A DNA stretch of 6,326 bases from Lentisphaerota bacterium (GTDB lineage Bacteria > Verrucomicrobiota > Kiritimatiellia > UBA8416 > JAFGTH01). The stretch spans positions 1 to 6,326 of the forward strand of contig JAFGTH010000034.1 of the NCBI GenBank assembly GCA_016934225.1, in the 5' to 3' direction. Under the pieces are notes generated by a model. That model was not told where the DNA came from. It did not search any database and saw only the letters and a list, made by a program, of their open reading frames with translations. Position numbers and translations under genes: made by a program. Positions within the stretch are counted from its first letter, which is position 1, and each line of letters opens with the position of its first letter. This document shows positions 1 through 6,163 of this stretch, one piece after another.

Positions 1-1023
1 AATCGGGATGTGACCATGTTCACCAGGCAGCTTGCCGGCTTGACCAAGTCGAATGTGCCCATTCTCAGGGCATTGTTCACAATTTCCGAACAGACCGAGA
101 ATAGAAGTCTTCAAAAAGTTGTGGCCGATCTTGAACGCACGATACGAGATGGGAACATGTTGTCCGACGCGCTCGCGAAATATCCTAAGCTCTTTTCCGA
201 TCTGTATATTAACATGGTGCGTTCGGGCGAATCCGGTGGTGTGCTCGATATAATCTTGGCGCGATTGAGCGAAGCACGAGAAGCGGAAGAGGATCTCAAA
301 AGAAAAGTGCGTGCCGCCATGGCGTACCCGATACTTATAATTATTGTCGGATTGGCTACCGTTGGGGTGCTGTTGACGGTTTTTTTGCCGCAAGTGATTG
401 ATCTTTTCAAAGATTACCACGACTTACCGTTGCCTACGCGATTGTTGATTGCCATAAGTGAGTTTGCGTCACACAACTGGCATTGGGTGGCTCTTATACT
501 TATGCTGGCCGGTGTCACGTTCAGACGTTTGGCGGCAATGGAGACAGGACGCGCTTTCGCGGATCGGATCAAATTGCATATTCCATTATTCGGCAAATTC
601 TTGAGACTCACCGATATAGCGAGATTCGCCCGCACCCTGGCAATATTGCTGGATTCCGGGATACCGATAGACAGAGCGCTGACTCTCAGCGCGAATACTT
701 TAGAAAACACTATTTTGCGCGACGAAATCCGTGATGTCAGAAATGCCGTCGTAGAGCAAGGCGTGCCTCTTTCCTTTGGTCTTCGAAAAACGCAGTATTT
801 CCCGTTGCTGGTTTCCAATATGGCGGCGGTAGGAGAAGAAGCGGGTCGGCTCGACGAGACTCTCATTGAAGTGGCGTCCTTTTACGAGAAAGAACTTGAT
901 GCGCGGAGCGCATTGACGACATCGTTGTTGGAGCCTGTTCTTATTCTGATAGTCGGAGCGGTGGTTGGCTTAATTGTCGCTGCCATGCTTTTGCCTATAT
1001 TTGAGTTAAGTTCGGCTCTTTGA
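1..1023 (+). CDS. gspF: Type II secretion inner-membrane platform protein GspF (5' end missing)
   Basis: GspF is the polytopic inner-membrane protein of the T2SS platform that couples the assembly ATPase GspE to pseudopilus growth. The reading frame is open from base 1. A GTG at base 10 could be read as a start, but the segment FTRQLAGL just after it normally lies several dozen residues into GspF, so the true start is almost certainly upstream of the window. Counting from that GTG, 337 residues are visible. The first T2SSF domain (about 4-130) carries RSGESGG (71-77) and AYP before a membrane helix at about 106-128. A second helix lies at about 157-173. The second T2SSF domain (about 206-331) carries AVGEEAGRLD (273-282), then LLEP and a last helix at about 306-331. 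This duplicated fold is typical of GspF/PilC; the following pseudopilin genes favour GspF. The stop overlaps or abuts the next gene. Confidence 0.93.
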   Translation, partial: NRDVTMFTRQLAGLTKSNVPILRALFTISEQTENRSLQKVVADLERTIRDGNMLSDALAKYPKLFSDLYINMVRSGESGGVLDIILARLSEAREAEEDLKRKVRAAMAYPILIIIVGLATVGVLLTVFLPQVIDLFKDYHDLPLPTRLLIAISEFASHNWHWVALILMLAGVTFRRLAAMETGRAFADRIKLHIPLFGKFLRLTDIARFARTLAILLDSGIPIDRALTLSANTLENTILRDEIRDVRNAVVEQGVPLSFGLRKTQYFPLLVSNMAAVGEEAGRLDETLIEVASFYEKELDARSALTTSLLEPVLILIVGAVVGLIVAAMLLPIFELSSAL

Positions 1024-1877
1024 ACCGATTGCAAAGAATGCGGCATATTAAGGTGTCTTTCGGGAATTTCTTTTTCCTGCGCGAGTTTGTTCCGACGGCG
1101 GTTTTTGTCGGTCTGGCAAGCCTGTATTTTGGAATAGCTTCGCCTGTTTCCGCCGGTGAGAAGTCCGAGTGGAAAAGCTTGAGTGGCAAACATTTTATAG
1201 TTTTCTACATGGACGAATTGTCGTTTGCCGAAACCGTGGCTCGGTTCGCGGAGAAATACTATCACGAAACAGCCAGGCAACTGGGCTACACACGATACAA
1301 GGGGTTCTGGCTATGGCGTAATCGAGTACGGATCTACATATATAGGAACCACTCCGAATTTATTGCTCAAGTAACTGCGCCTCAATGGGCCGCCGGGAAA
1401 GCCGACTATGGCAGTAAATCAATATTCACCTACAGTGGTAGCGAGGAATTCATCAGAAGCCTCCTAAAACATGAATTGGCGCACCTTGTTTTCAGAGATT
1501 TTATAGGTTTCCAAGGGGAAGTGCCGCTTTGGCTTGATGAAGGAGTGGCCCAATGGCTTGAAGGACGCTCGGATATTTCACATGAATTTGTTAAGCAAAT
1601 GGCAAAAAATGACCGATTATTGTCCCTTGCCGATTTAACTGCCACCGATGTGCGCCATGAAAAGGCAGCCGGCGACGTTGCCGAGTTTTATGCTCAATCT
1701 GTTAGCGTGGTTGAATTCATGATACGACAATATGGCGCTCAAAAATTCGAAAGCTTTTGCAGACAGCTCCGAAACGGGAAAAATCTCAATGACGCTTTAC
1801 GATTTACTTACGGCGGGACAATACGTAGTATCGAAGAAATTGAAAAAGCATGGAAGAAGTCTTTGGAGCTGCGTTAG
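1020..1877 (+). CDS. Secreted peptidase MA-type zinc metallopeptidase (gluzincin), function unknown
   Basis: This is a predicted exported zinc-dependent peptidase. Read from a TTG at 1020 (285 residues), it has HELAH at 151-155 and a third ligand Glu174 in WLDEGVAQW. Exactly 18 residues separate HELAH from Glu174, so it has the HExxH-X18-E spacing of gluzincins. The motif set, with the later YAQSVSVVEFMIRQYG (224-239), matches the peptidase MA-like domain family as I know it. A hydrophobic stretch at about 23-40 followed by SPVSA-GEK looks like a Sec signal peptide cleaved after Ala45; no lipobox Cys is seen. The TTG overlaps the gspF stop (TTGA). An ATG at 1038 (279 residues) is an equally possible start, and neither has a strong Shine-Dalgarno. 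It sits between gspF and gspG, so it is probably co-expressed with the T2SS. It might be a secreted substrate, a periplasmic accessory or a passenger. The substrate cannot be read from the sequence. Confidence 0.82.
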   Translation: MNRLQRMRHIKVSFGNFFFLREFVPTAVFVGLASLYFGIASPVSAGEKSEWKSLSGKHFIVFYMDELSFAETVARFAEKYYHETARQLGYTRYKGFWLWRNRVRIYIYRNHSEFIAQVTAPQWAAGKADYGSKSIFTYSGSEEFIRSLLKHELAHLVFRDFIGFQGEVPLWLDEGVAQWLEGRSDISHEFVKQMAKNDRLLSLADLTATDVRHEKAAGDVAEFYAQSVSVVEFMIRQYGAQKFESFCRQLRNGKNLNDALRFTYGGTIRSIEEIEKAWKKSLELR

Positions 1878-1899
1878 ATTTCTCCATCGGCCCGACGAA

Positions 1900-1911
1900 T
1901 TTTGATCAAAA
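1900..1911 (+). repeat. 12-base perfect palindrome upstream of gspG
   Basis: TTTTGATCAAAA reads the same on both strands. It lies in the 63-base gap before gspG, 12 bases ahead of the ribosome binding site. It could be a protein-binding site or chance; no second copy was seen in the window and its arms are too short to form a terminator. Confidence 0.35.
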
Positions 1912-1923
1912 CAGGATCTTAAT

Positions 1924-1931
1924 AGGGAGGG
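1924..1931 (+). promoter_or_regulatory. Strong ribosome binding site of gspG
   Basis: AGGGAGGG ends 9 bases before the ATG at 1941. It is among the best Shine-Dalgarno matches in the window and fits the need for high translation of the major pseudopilin relative to its neighbours. Confidence 0.75.
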
Positions 1932-1940
1932 ACAACCGGA

Positions 1941-2348
1941 ATGATTAGCCGAAAACCAGGTTTCACGCTTATTGAACTGATGGTCGTAGTCATTATAATA
2001 GCGGCCCTTGCCGCCATGGTGCTGCCCAAGGTTCTGCCGGCTTCGGATGCGGCGAAAAGAGATATAGCCAGAGGAGATATGGCGGGAATTAAAACAGCTT
2101 TAAAGCTGTACAGACTTTATAACGACCGATATCCAACAACCGAAGAAGGCTTAAGAGTGTTGCTTAAGCCGTCAACATCCACAAGCTGGAAAGAAGCATA
2201 CCTTGATTCGGAACCTGTGGATCCGTGGCAGAGGGACTATAAGTATGAGCATCCTGGTTCCCGTAGTGGTTCCGAGTTTGATATCTGGTCGCTTGGTCCG
2301 GACGGTCAGGATGGAACCGGAGACGATGTGACCGGTTGGGGTAATTAG
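1941..2348 (+). CDS. gspG: Type II secretion major pseudopilin GspG
   Basis: GspG is the main subunit of the periplasmic pseudopilus that pushes substrates through the outer-membrane secretin. The 135-residue product has a short basic leader MISRKPG, a prepilin peptidase site after Gly7, Phe8 at +1 and the conserved Glu at +5 (Glu12). A hydrophobic helix runs to about residue 30. The C-terminal part has YPTTEEGLRVLL (64-75), then DPWQRDYKYEHPG (94-106) and FDIWSLGPDGQDGTGDD (113-129). This is the hallmark GspG signature with the acidic calcium-binding loop. The usual Gly after DPW is Gln here. Length is normal for GspG. The gap of 63 bases from the peptidase gene is among the longest in the cluster and holds the strong ribosome binding site and a 12-base palindrome. 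Confidence 0.95.
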   Translation: MISRKPGFTLIELMVVVIIIAALAAMVLPKVLPASDAAKRDIARGDMAGIKTALKLYRLYNDRYPTTEEGLRVLLKPSTSTSWKEAYLDSEPVDPWQRDYKYEHPGSRSGSEFDIWSLGPDGQDGTGDDVTGWGN

Positions 2349-2411
2349 TTGTGTGCCGGGAATTGGCCGGAACCCGAAAAAAGCAATCGAACAAGATAAA
2401 TCCTCGGATTC

Positions 2412-2416
2412 AGAGG
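2412..2416 (+). promoter_or_regulatory. Ribosome binding site supporting the ATG at 2422
   Basis: AGAGG lies 5 bases before the ATG at 2422. It is the best Shine-Dalgarno near the possible starts of the GspI-like gene. The GTG at 2353 and the ATG at 2497 have weaker or no such sequence. Confidence 0.5.
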
Positions 2417-2421
2417 TCAGG

Positions 2422-2904
2422 ATGATACGCTGTTCTGAATATCAATCTATCCTGTCGGGTCTCGTTAAACTGCCGCATCAATCGCATTCTGTTTCGATGT
2501 CGCGGAACCTTTTTCGGAATACGTTACGGGCTGGGTTTACCCTTATAGAAGTGCTGGTTACAGTGGTTATCTTGTCGGTGGGCATCGTGCTCGTGTTGCG
2601 TTCTTTTGAAGTCGCACTGTACGCGCTGGGACAGGCAAAAGAGAGTATCATGGCCAATGATATTATTGCGTCAAGGATCACCGAGATAAGACTGGCGAAT
2701 GTTCAGGATGACGGCCCGGATGTTGGTTCTTTCAATGGAATGTTTACCGACAGACGGAAAGGATTCTTCGGTAATTGTGCGATCACAGCCCGGATGCGGA
2801 GTTTTGACGGTTCCAACACCCTCCATGAAATAAGAATTGAGGTATGGCGCGAAGCGCTGAGTCGGCAATATTCGGCCGGCACATATCTTTGTGTTGCAAA
2901 TTAG
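2422..2904 (+). CDS. gspI: Minor pseudopilin, GspI-like
   Basis: This is a minor pseudopilin predicted to form the pseudopilus tip with GspJ and GspK. From the ATG at 2422 the product is 160 residues. It has the prepilin motif AGFTLIEVLV, with cleavage after Gly38, Phe39 at +1 and Glu43 at +5. A hydrophobic helix follows, then MANDIIASRITEIRLANV (77-94), which resembles the GspI signature of an A..N..A..EIRL segment. The remainder is a beta-rich region ending HEIRIEVWR (135-143) that fits the GspI fold. The start is uncertain: 2422 has the best ribosome binding site but gives a 37-residue leader, ATG 2497 gives an ordinary 13-residue leader (135 residues), and GTG 2353 would extend it to 183. 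GspI fits better than GspH or GspV because of the conserved segment and its position before a GspJ-like gene. Confidence 0.8.
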   Translation: MIRCSEYQSILSGLVKLPHQSHSVSMSRNLFRNTLRAGFTLIEVLVTVVILSVGIVLVLRSFEVALYALGQAKESIMANDIIASRITEIRLANVQDDGPDVGSFNGMFTDRRKGFFGNCAITARMRSFDGSNTLHEIRIEVWREALSRQYSAGTYLCVAN

Positions 2905-2967
2905 GCCTCGTGAAACGGCGGGCAGTATTGGTTTTATGGATTCGACGATAAACAATAGACGGGAAAC

Positions 2968-3612
2968 ATGAAACGGGCTTTTACACTGATTGAATTGATT
3001 GTTGTTACGGCCATTCTAGCCGTTGTTATGGCAGCCCTGGGGTCGTGTCTGGCCGGCGGTATCAGGGCTTGGGACGCCGTGAAAAAATTTAATTCGGGCG
3101 AGCTGGAAACAGTGCTGGGTCTGGCTATGTTGGGAAAAGACGTATGCAATACGATGCGTTTCCATGATATTCCATTCGAGGGCGATTCCGGCTGGATGTC
3201 GTTCCCGGCGATTCTTCGCAAAAGTTCGGACGAGTTGAATCGTAACAATTCAAGCGAAATGGTTGTCTCTCTGGGCACGGTGAAATATTACGTTGATCCG
3301 AACATGCGAGCGCTTGTCCGAAAACAGTGGTTTTATCCATATCATGAGCCGACATACATGTCAGGGGAGATAATAGCCTCGGACGTCAAAACTGTCGCAT
3401 TGAAATATTTCAGGCTCCCGCATCAGACCGGAGAGGATAATGGCAACATGCACACGCCGTCTTCGGGCGAGTGGCTGGATTGTTGGTCGGACAGCACTAA
3501 TTTGCCGGGCGGACTCAGTATCGAACTTATATTTACGGATGAACACCGCGATCCGATGACGCGGATAGTCCTGATTCCCGCGGCGGAAGCATCAAAGGCG
3601 AACTATGATTAA
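2968..3612 (+). CDS. gspJ: Minor pseudopilin, GspJ-like
   Basis: This is a minor pseudopilin of the predicted GspI-J-K tip complex, 214 residues long. The N-terminus is MKRA-FTLIELIVVTAIL. The residue before the cleavage site is Ala4 rather than the usual Gly, +1 is Phe5 and +5 is Glu9, and the leader has only four residues. No longer leader is possible in this frame, because a TAG lies at 2956-2958 and there is no other start codon in between. After the helix (about 6-30) comes LGKDVCNTMRF (55-65), matching the conserved Asp segment of GspJ. Later, DVKTVALKYF (139-148) and WLDCWSDSTNLPGGLSIEL (169-187) resemble the GspJ C-terminal signature of a W..W....LP core. The ribosome binding site is weak (GGGA close to the ATG). 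Its last 8 bases overlap gspK, which suggests coupled translation. Confidence 0.8.
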   Translation: MKRAFTLIELIVVTAILAVVMAALGSCLAGGIRAWDAVKKFNSGELETVLGLAMLGKDVCNTMRFHDIPFEGDSGWMSFPAILRKSSDELNRNNSSEMVVSLGTVKYYVDPNMRALVRKQWFYPYHEPTYMSGEIIASDVKTVALKYFRLPHQTGEDNGNMHTPSSGEWLDCWSDSTNLPGGLSIELIFTDEHRDPMTRIVLIPAAEASKANYD

Positions 3613-4672
3613 CACTGATTCACAACGGCTAAACGCTGTGAAGATCACGAACGGCAGTGTTCTTGTGCTGGCGCTTTGGGCTCTTGTTTTCCTGGGCGCC
3701 TTGGCGATTGCCGTAGGCGCATACGTCTCTTCGAGCATTCAAATAGCTCGTGAAATTAAACGCAGGACTGTAGGTCATGCGTTGGCGCTTGCGGGAGTCG
3801 AAAAAGCTGTAATGGAATTGCTGAACGATACCAATTCGTGGGACGGGATCATTGAGGATTGGAGTGGAAACGAGGATAAGTTTTCCGGCGTCGAGATGCC
3901 GGACGGCAGATTCAGCCTGGTAGTCGCCGGTGAGCCGTGGCTGACTAACGGCTTTCCTGAAAAGCTTTGTTATGGGCTGGTGGATGAAGAGAGAAAAATC
4001 AATATTAACAAGGCTAATGCAACTCTGATTTCATGGCTCATCAGAATTGTAGCGGGAACGGATGAAACAACAGCGGGCGGTATTGCAGGCGCAATCAAGG
4101 ATTGGGTTGATCCGGACGAAGAGCCAGGGTTGACAGGGGGCGCCGAGAATAGTTATTATCGCGCACTCGATCAGTCATATTCTTGCCACAACGGCAGTTT
4201 TGATTCGCTGTACGAGTTGCTTTTGGTGAGGGGAATGACCGCGGAGATATTCAGGCGGCTGGCTCCGCATATAACAGTTTACGGCGCCGGAATGGTTAAC
4301 CTGAACACGGCTGGTCCGGAAGTATTGGAGAGCATAGCCGCATTATATGGCGCAGATGCGAACGTTCGAAGCAGTCTGCCGGAAAAAATTTTGAAGTTCA
4401 GAAAAGACGGCAATGTTTTCGACAATGATTCGGCTTCTGCAATCGTGTCGCAACTGAACGAATTCATCTCGCTTGATACGGCTGAGAAGTCTATTCTTGG
4501 GCTTATGAAGCGTTCGACAACAGTGCGATCGTATTGTTTTCGAGGCGTTGCCGTGGGTATACTAAAAGGAAATGCTGCTGTCAAAGTTTCGTCGAAATTA
4601 GTTGTAGACAGCCGGATTGATTTTGTTTACGACAGGCGCAATCGGGCAAAAGTTTACTGGCGCATGTACTAG
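3605..4672 (+). CDS. gspK: Type II secretion minor pseudopilin GspK
   Basis: GspK is the large minor pseudopilin thought to cap the pseudopilus tip. The product has 355 residues, in the normal size range. The leader runs to Gly17, followed by a hydrophobic helix (about 18-41). As is common in GspK, the +5 Glu is absent and Leu22 stands there. The body has the family marks in order: GLVDEERKININKANA (124-139), AIKDWVDPDEEPG (163-175), GAENSYY (179-185), SLYELLLVRGM (201-211) with a helix-hairpin-helix-like region, and GAGMVNLNTAGPEVL (227-241). The acidic segments fit the metal-binding region of known GspK. The ATG overlaps the gspJ stop by 8 bases and has AAAGG at 3594-3598, 6 bases upstream. 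The stop is 36 bases before the next gene. Confidence 0.93.
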   Translation: MINTDSQRLNAVKITNGSVLVLALWALVFLGALAIAVGAYVSSSIQIAREIKRRTVGHALALAGVEKAVMELLNDTNSWDGIIEDWSGNEDKFSGVEMPDGRFSLVVAGEPWLTNGFPEKLCYGLVDEERKININKANATLISWLIRIVAGTDETTAGGIAGAIKDWVDPDEEPGLTGGAENSYYRALDQSYSCHNGSFDSLYELLLVRGMTAEIFRRLAPHITVYGAGMVNLNTAGPEVLESIAALYGADANVRSSLPEKILKFRKDGNVFDNDSASAIVSQLNEFISLDTAEKSILGLMKRSTTVRSYCFRGVAVGILKGNAAVKVSSKLVVDSRIDFVYDRRNRAKVYWRMY

Positions 4673-4696
4673 GTCGCAGAAGCAGAACCGATTGTT

Positions 4697-4702
4697 GGGA
4701 GA
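4697..4702 (+). promoter_or_regulatory. Ribosome binding site of the PilM-PilN fusion gene
   Basis: GGGAGA lies 6 bases before the ATG at 4709 and fixes that start. No in-frame alternative with better support was seen. Confidence 0.65.
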
Positions 4703-4708
4703 ATAATA

Positions 4709-6163
4709 ATGGCAACCAACCGGAAAACCGGTGTGGACACATCGGTCATTATCGAGATTGGCAACGATTGGCTGAAGATCGTGCAAATTGACGGCACAAG
4801 TGCCGGCCGATCCATTTCCCGAATTCACCTCGAGAGAATTGAGTCGTTAAACAGCGCTGTTACCCAAACCGTTTCAAAAGCGTTTAAAAGTCAAAAATTT
4901 GCGTCCGTTCCTGTTATTGCATGCTTGCCAAAGCAGGTGGTCAACATTCGTATGCTTGATCTTCCCTCGACCGAAGCCGGCGAAATAGCCGATATGATCG
5001 AATTGCAGATTGGAAAGCAAACTCCTTACTCAAGGGACGAGATAACGTTCGACTACAAGACGTTTTCTTCAGAACGCTCCGGTTATACCAAGGTGATGCT
5101 TGCTATTGTTCAGAGAAGTATTTTACGGCAACGCTATAGCATCCTGGAAGATGCGGGACTGGATATTGCCCGTGTGTCTGTGAGTTCCGAAGGGCTTCTT
5201 AACTGGTATAATATTGTTGGCATATCGCCGGGCGGAGGTGCTTGCGTTGCCGTGTTGGATGTGGATTCCTTTTGTTCGGATTTTATTGTAATGTACAACG
5301 GCGGTGCGGTTTTTACCAGAAGCATACAAATCGGCGCGAATCATTTGCAACAGGAAGAGCAGAAATGGTTGGACAAATTCGCTCGGGAAATGAAGCAATT
5401 TCTCGAAGCATTTCAAACTGAATCGCCCGGTTCGCGGGCCGAAAAAATAATCCTCACCGGCGCGGGAGAGAGGATTAAAGGTTTGGCGGACTGTATTAGA
5501 TCGCAGAGCGGACTCGAAGTAGGAATAGTAAGCGGCGTCAAGGGCATTAAGGAAATTCCTAAATCCACGGATTTGGAATCCGGTCCTAATAGTACTGTAT
5601 CTTTAACGCCGCTGGTCGGAATGGGGCTTGAGCCGGATAAGTTGGAATTTAATCTAGTGCCTGAAGCAGTTGTTCTAAGGAAAATGTTGGTCTCGAAAGC
5701 AAAAAGTTTAACGGTGTTTACCATGATGGTTATGACCATGCTCGTTGCCTTCTCGTTATTTGGGGTTACTAAGTTTTTTGTTAGGAAAACCAGACTGTTG
5801 CGAATAGACGCCGAACTTGTGGCTAAAGAGCCGGCTGTCCGCGAGATGAATCGTATGAGCGATATATGCGCTGTGGTTCGGAGAAGGCAAGATGCGAGAT
5901 TCGCCATGGTTAATTTATTGGCCGAAATACATCCTACGATTCCCGACAACATGTACCTTGATTCACTGGATATTGATATCGCGCAGAGACAATTGATCCT
6001 GTCCGGAACTGCTGAAAGCAGCAAAGATGCGAGGCTGCTAGTAAAAACCCTTGAACAATCGCCGCTGTTTGAAAATGTCAGCGAAGCCGCAGCCATTACA
6101 AAAGATCAAGTTTCCGGACGATTCAAATTCAGAATAGCATGCGCTCTGGAGGTGGGTCAGTGA
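4709..6163 (+). CDS. PilM-PilN fusion protein in the GspL position
   Basis: This 484-residue protein joins an actin-like PilM domain to a PilN-like domain. It should do the work of GspL, linking the cytoplasmic ATPase side to the periplasmic assembly complex. The actin-like part (about 10-310) shows IEIGNDWLKIVQI (15-27), LPSTEAGEIADMIELQIGKQ (85-104), AVLDVDSFCSDF (181-192) with FTRSIQIGANHL (202-213), and IILTGAGERIKGL (247-259). Then LEFNLVPEAVVLRKM (312-326) resembles the N-terminal peptide of PilN (INLLP), which binds PilM in known systems. A single membrane helix at about 334-357 follows. The periplasmic part ends with IPDNMYLDSLDIDIAQRQLI (411-430), LSGTAES (431-437) and LEQSPLFENVS (448-458), the PilN ferredoxin-like signature. 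The Gly of the usual DIG phosphate-binding motif is Asp186 here. Its stop overlaps the next gene start. GspL is the alternative name, but the PilN marks are clear. Confidence 0.85.
   Translation: MATNRKTGVDTSVIIEIGNDWLKIVQIDGTSAGRSISRIHLERIESLNSAVTQTVSKAFKSQKFASVPVIACLPKQVVNIRMLDLPSTEAGEIADMIELQIGKQTPYSRDEITFDYKTFSSERSGYTKVMLAIVQRSILRQRYSILEDAGLDIARVSVSSEGLLNWYNIVGISPGGGACVAVLDVDSFCSDFIVMYNGGAVFTRSIQIGANHLQQEEQKWLDKFAREMKQFLEAFQTESPGSRAEKIILTGAGERIKGLADCIRSQSGLEVGIVSGVKGIKEIPKSTDLESGPNSTVSLTPLVGMGLEPDKLEFNLVPEAVVLRKMLVSKAKSLTVFTMMVMTMLVAFSLFGVTKFFVRKTRLLRIDAELVAKEPAVREMNRMSDICAVVRRRQDARFAMVNLLAEIHPTIPDNMYLDSLDIDIAQRQLILSGTAESSKDARLLVKTLEQSPLFENVSEAAAITKDQVSGRFKFRIACALEVGQ
6148..6153 (+). promoter_or_regulatory. 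Ribosome binding site of the PilO/GspM-like gene
   Basis: GGAGGT lies within the last codons of the PilM-PilN fusion, 6 bases before the GTG at 6160. It is close to the ideal Shine-Dalgarno sequence and decides the start of the next, truncated gene. Confidence 0.75.

Noticed and set aside
10..12. GTG at base 10 as the real start of gspF
   Set aside because: The frame is open back to base 1, and the residues just after this codon belong to the T2SSF domain start, which normally follows a further N-terminal region. The gene most likely begins upstream of the window.
414..866. Minus-strand open frame of 150 codons opposite gspF
   Set aside because: Composition is shadow-like (Ser/Arg-rich), there is no domain, and it lies fully within a clear gspF coding region.
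1902..1924. Possible promoter before gspG (TTGATC and TTAATA)
   Set aside because: The two hexamers are only 11 bases apart, far from the 16-18 expected, so it is not a credible sigma-70 promoter.
2905..2967. Possible terminator in the gap between the GspI-like and GspJ-like genes
   Set aside because: The GC-rich stretch (GGCCTCG...CGGCGGGC) pairs poorly, with mismatches after a few bases, and has no T-run behind it. The operon probably continues.
5413..6096. Long minus-strand open frame (227 codons) opposite the PilM-PilN fusion
   Set aside because: It is the antisense shadow of a strongly supported gene; the translation is rich in Ser, Ile and Thr with no recognisable motifs, and it lacks a good ribosome binding site.
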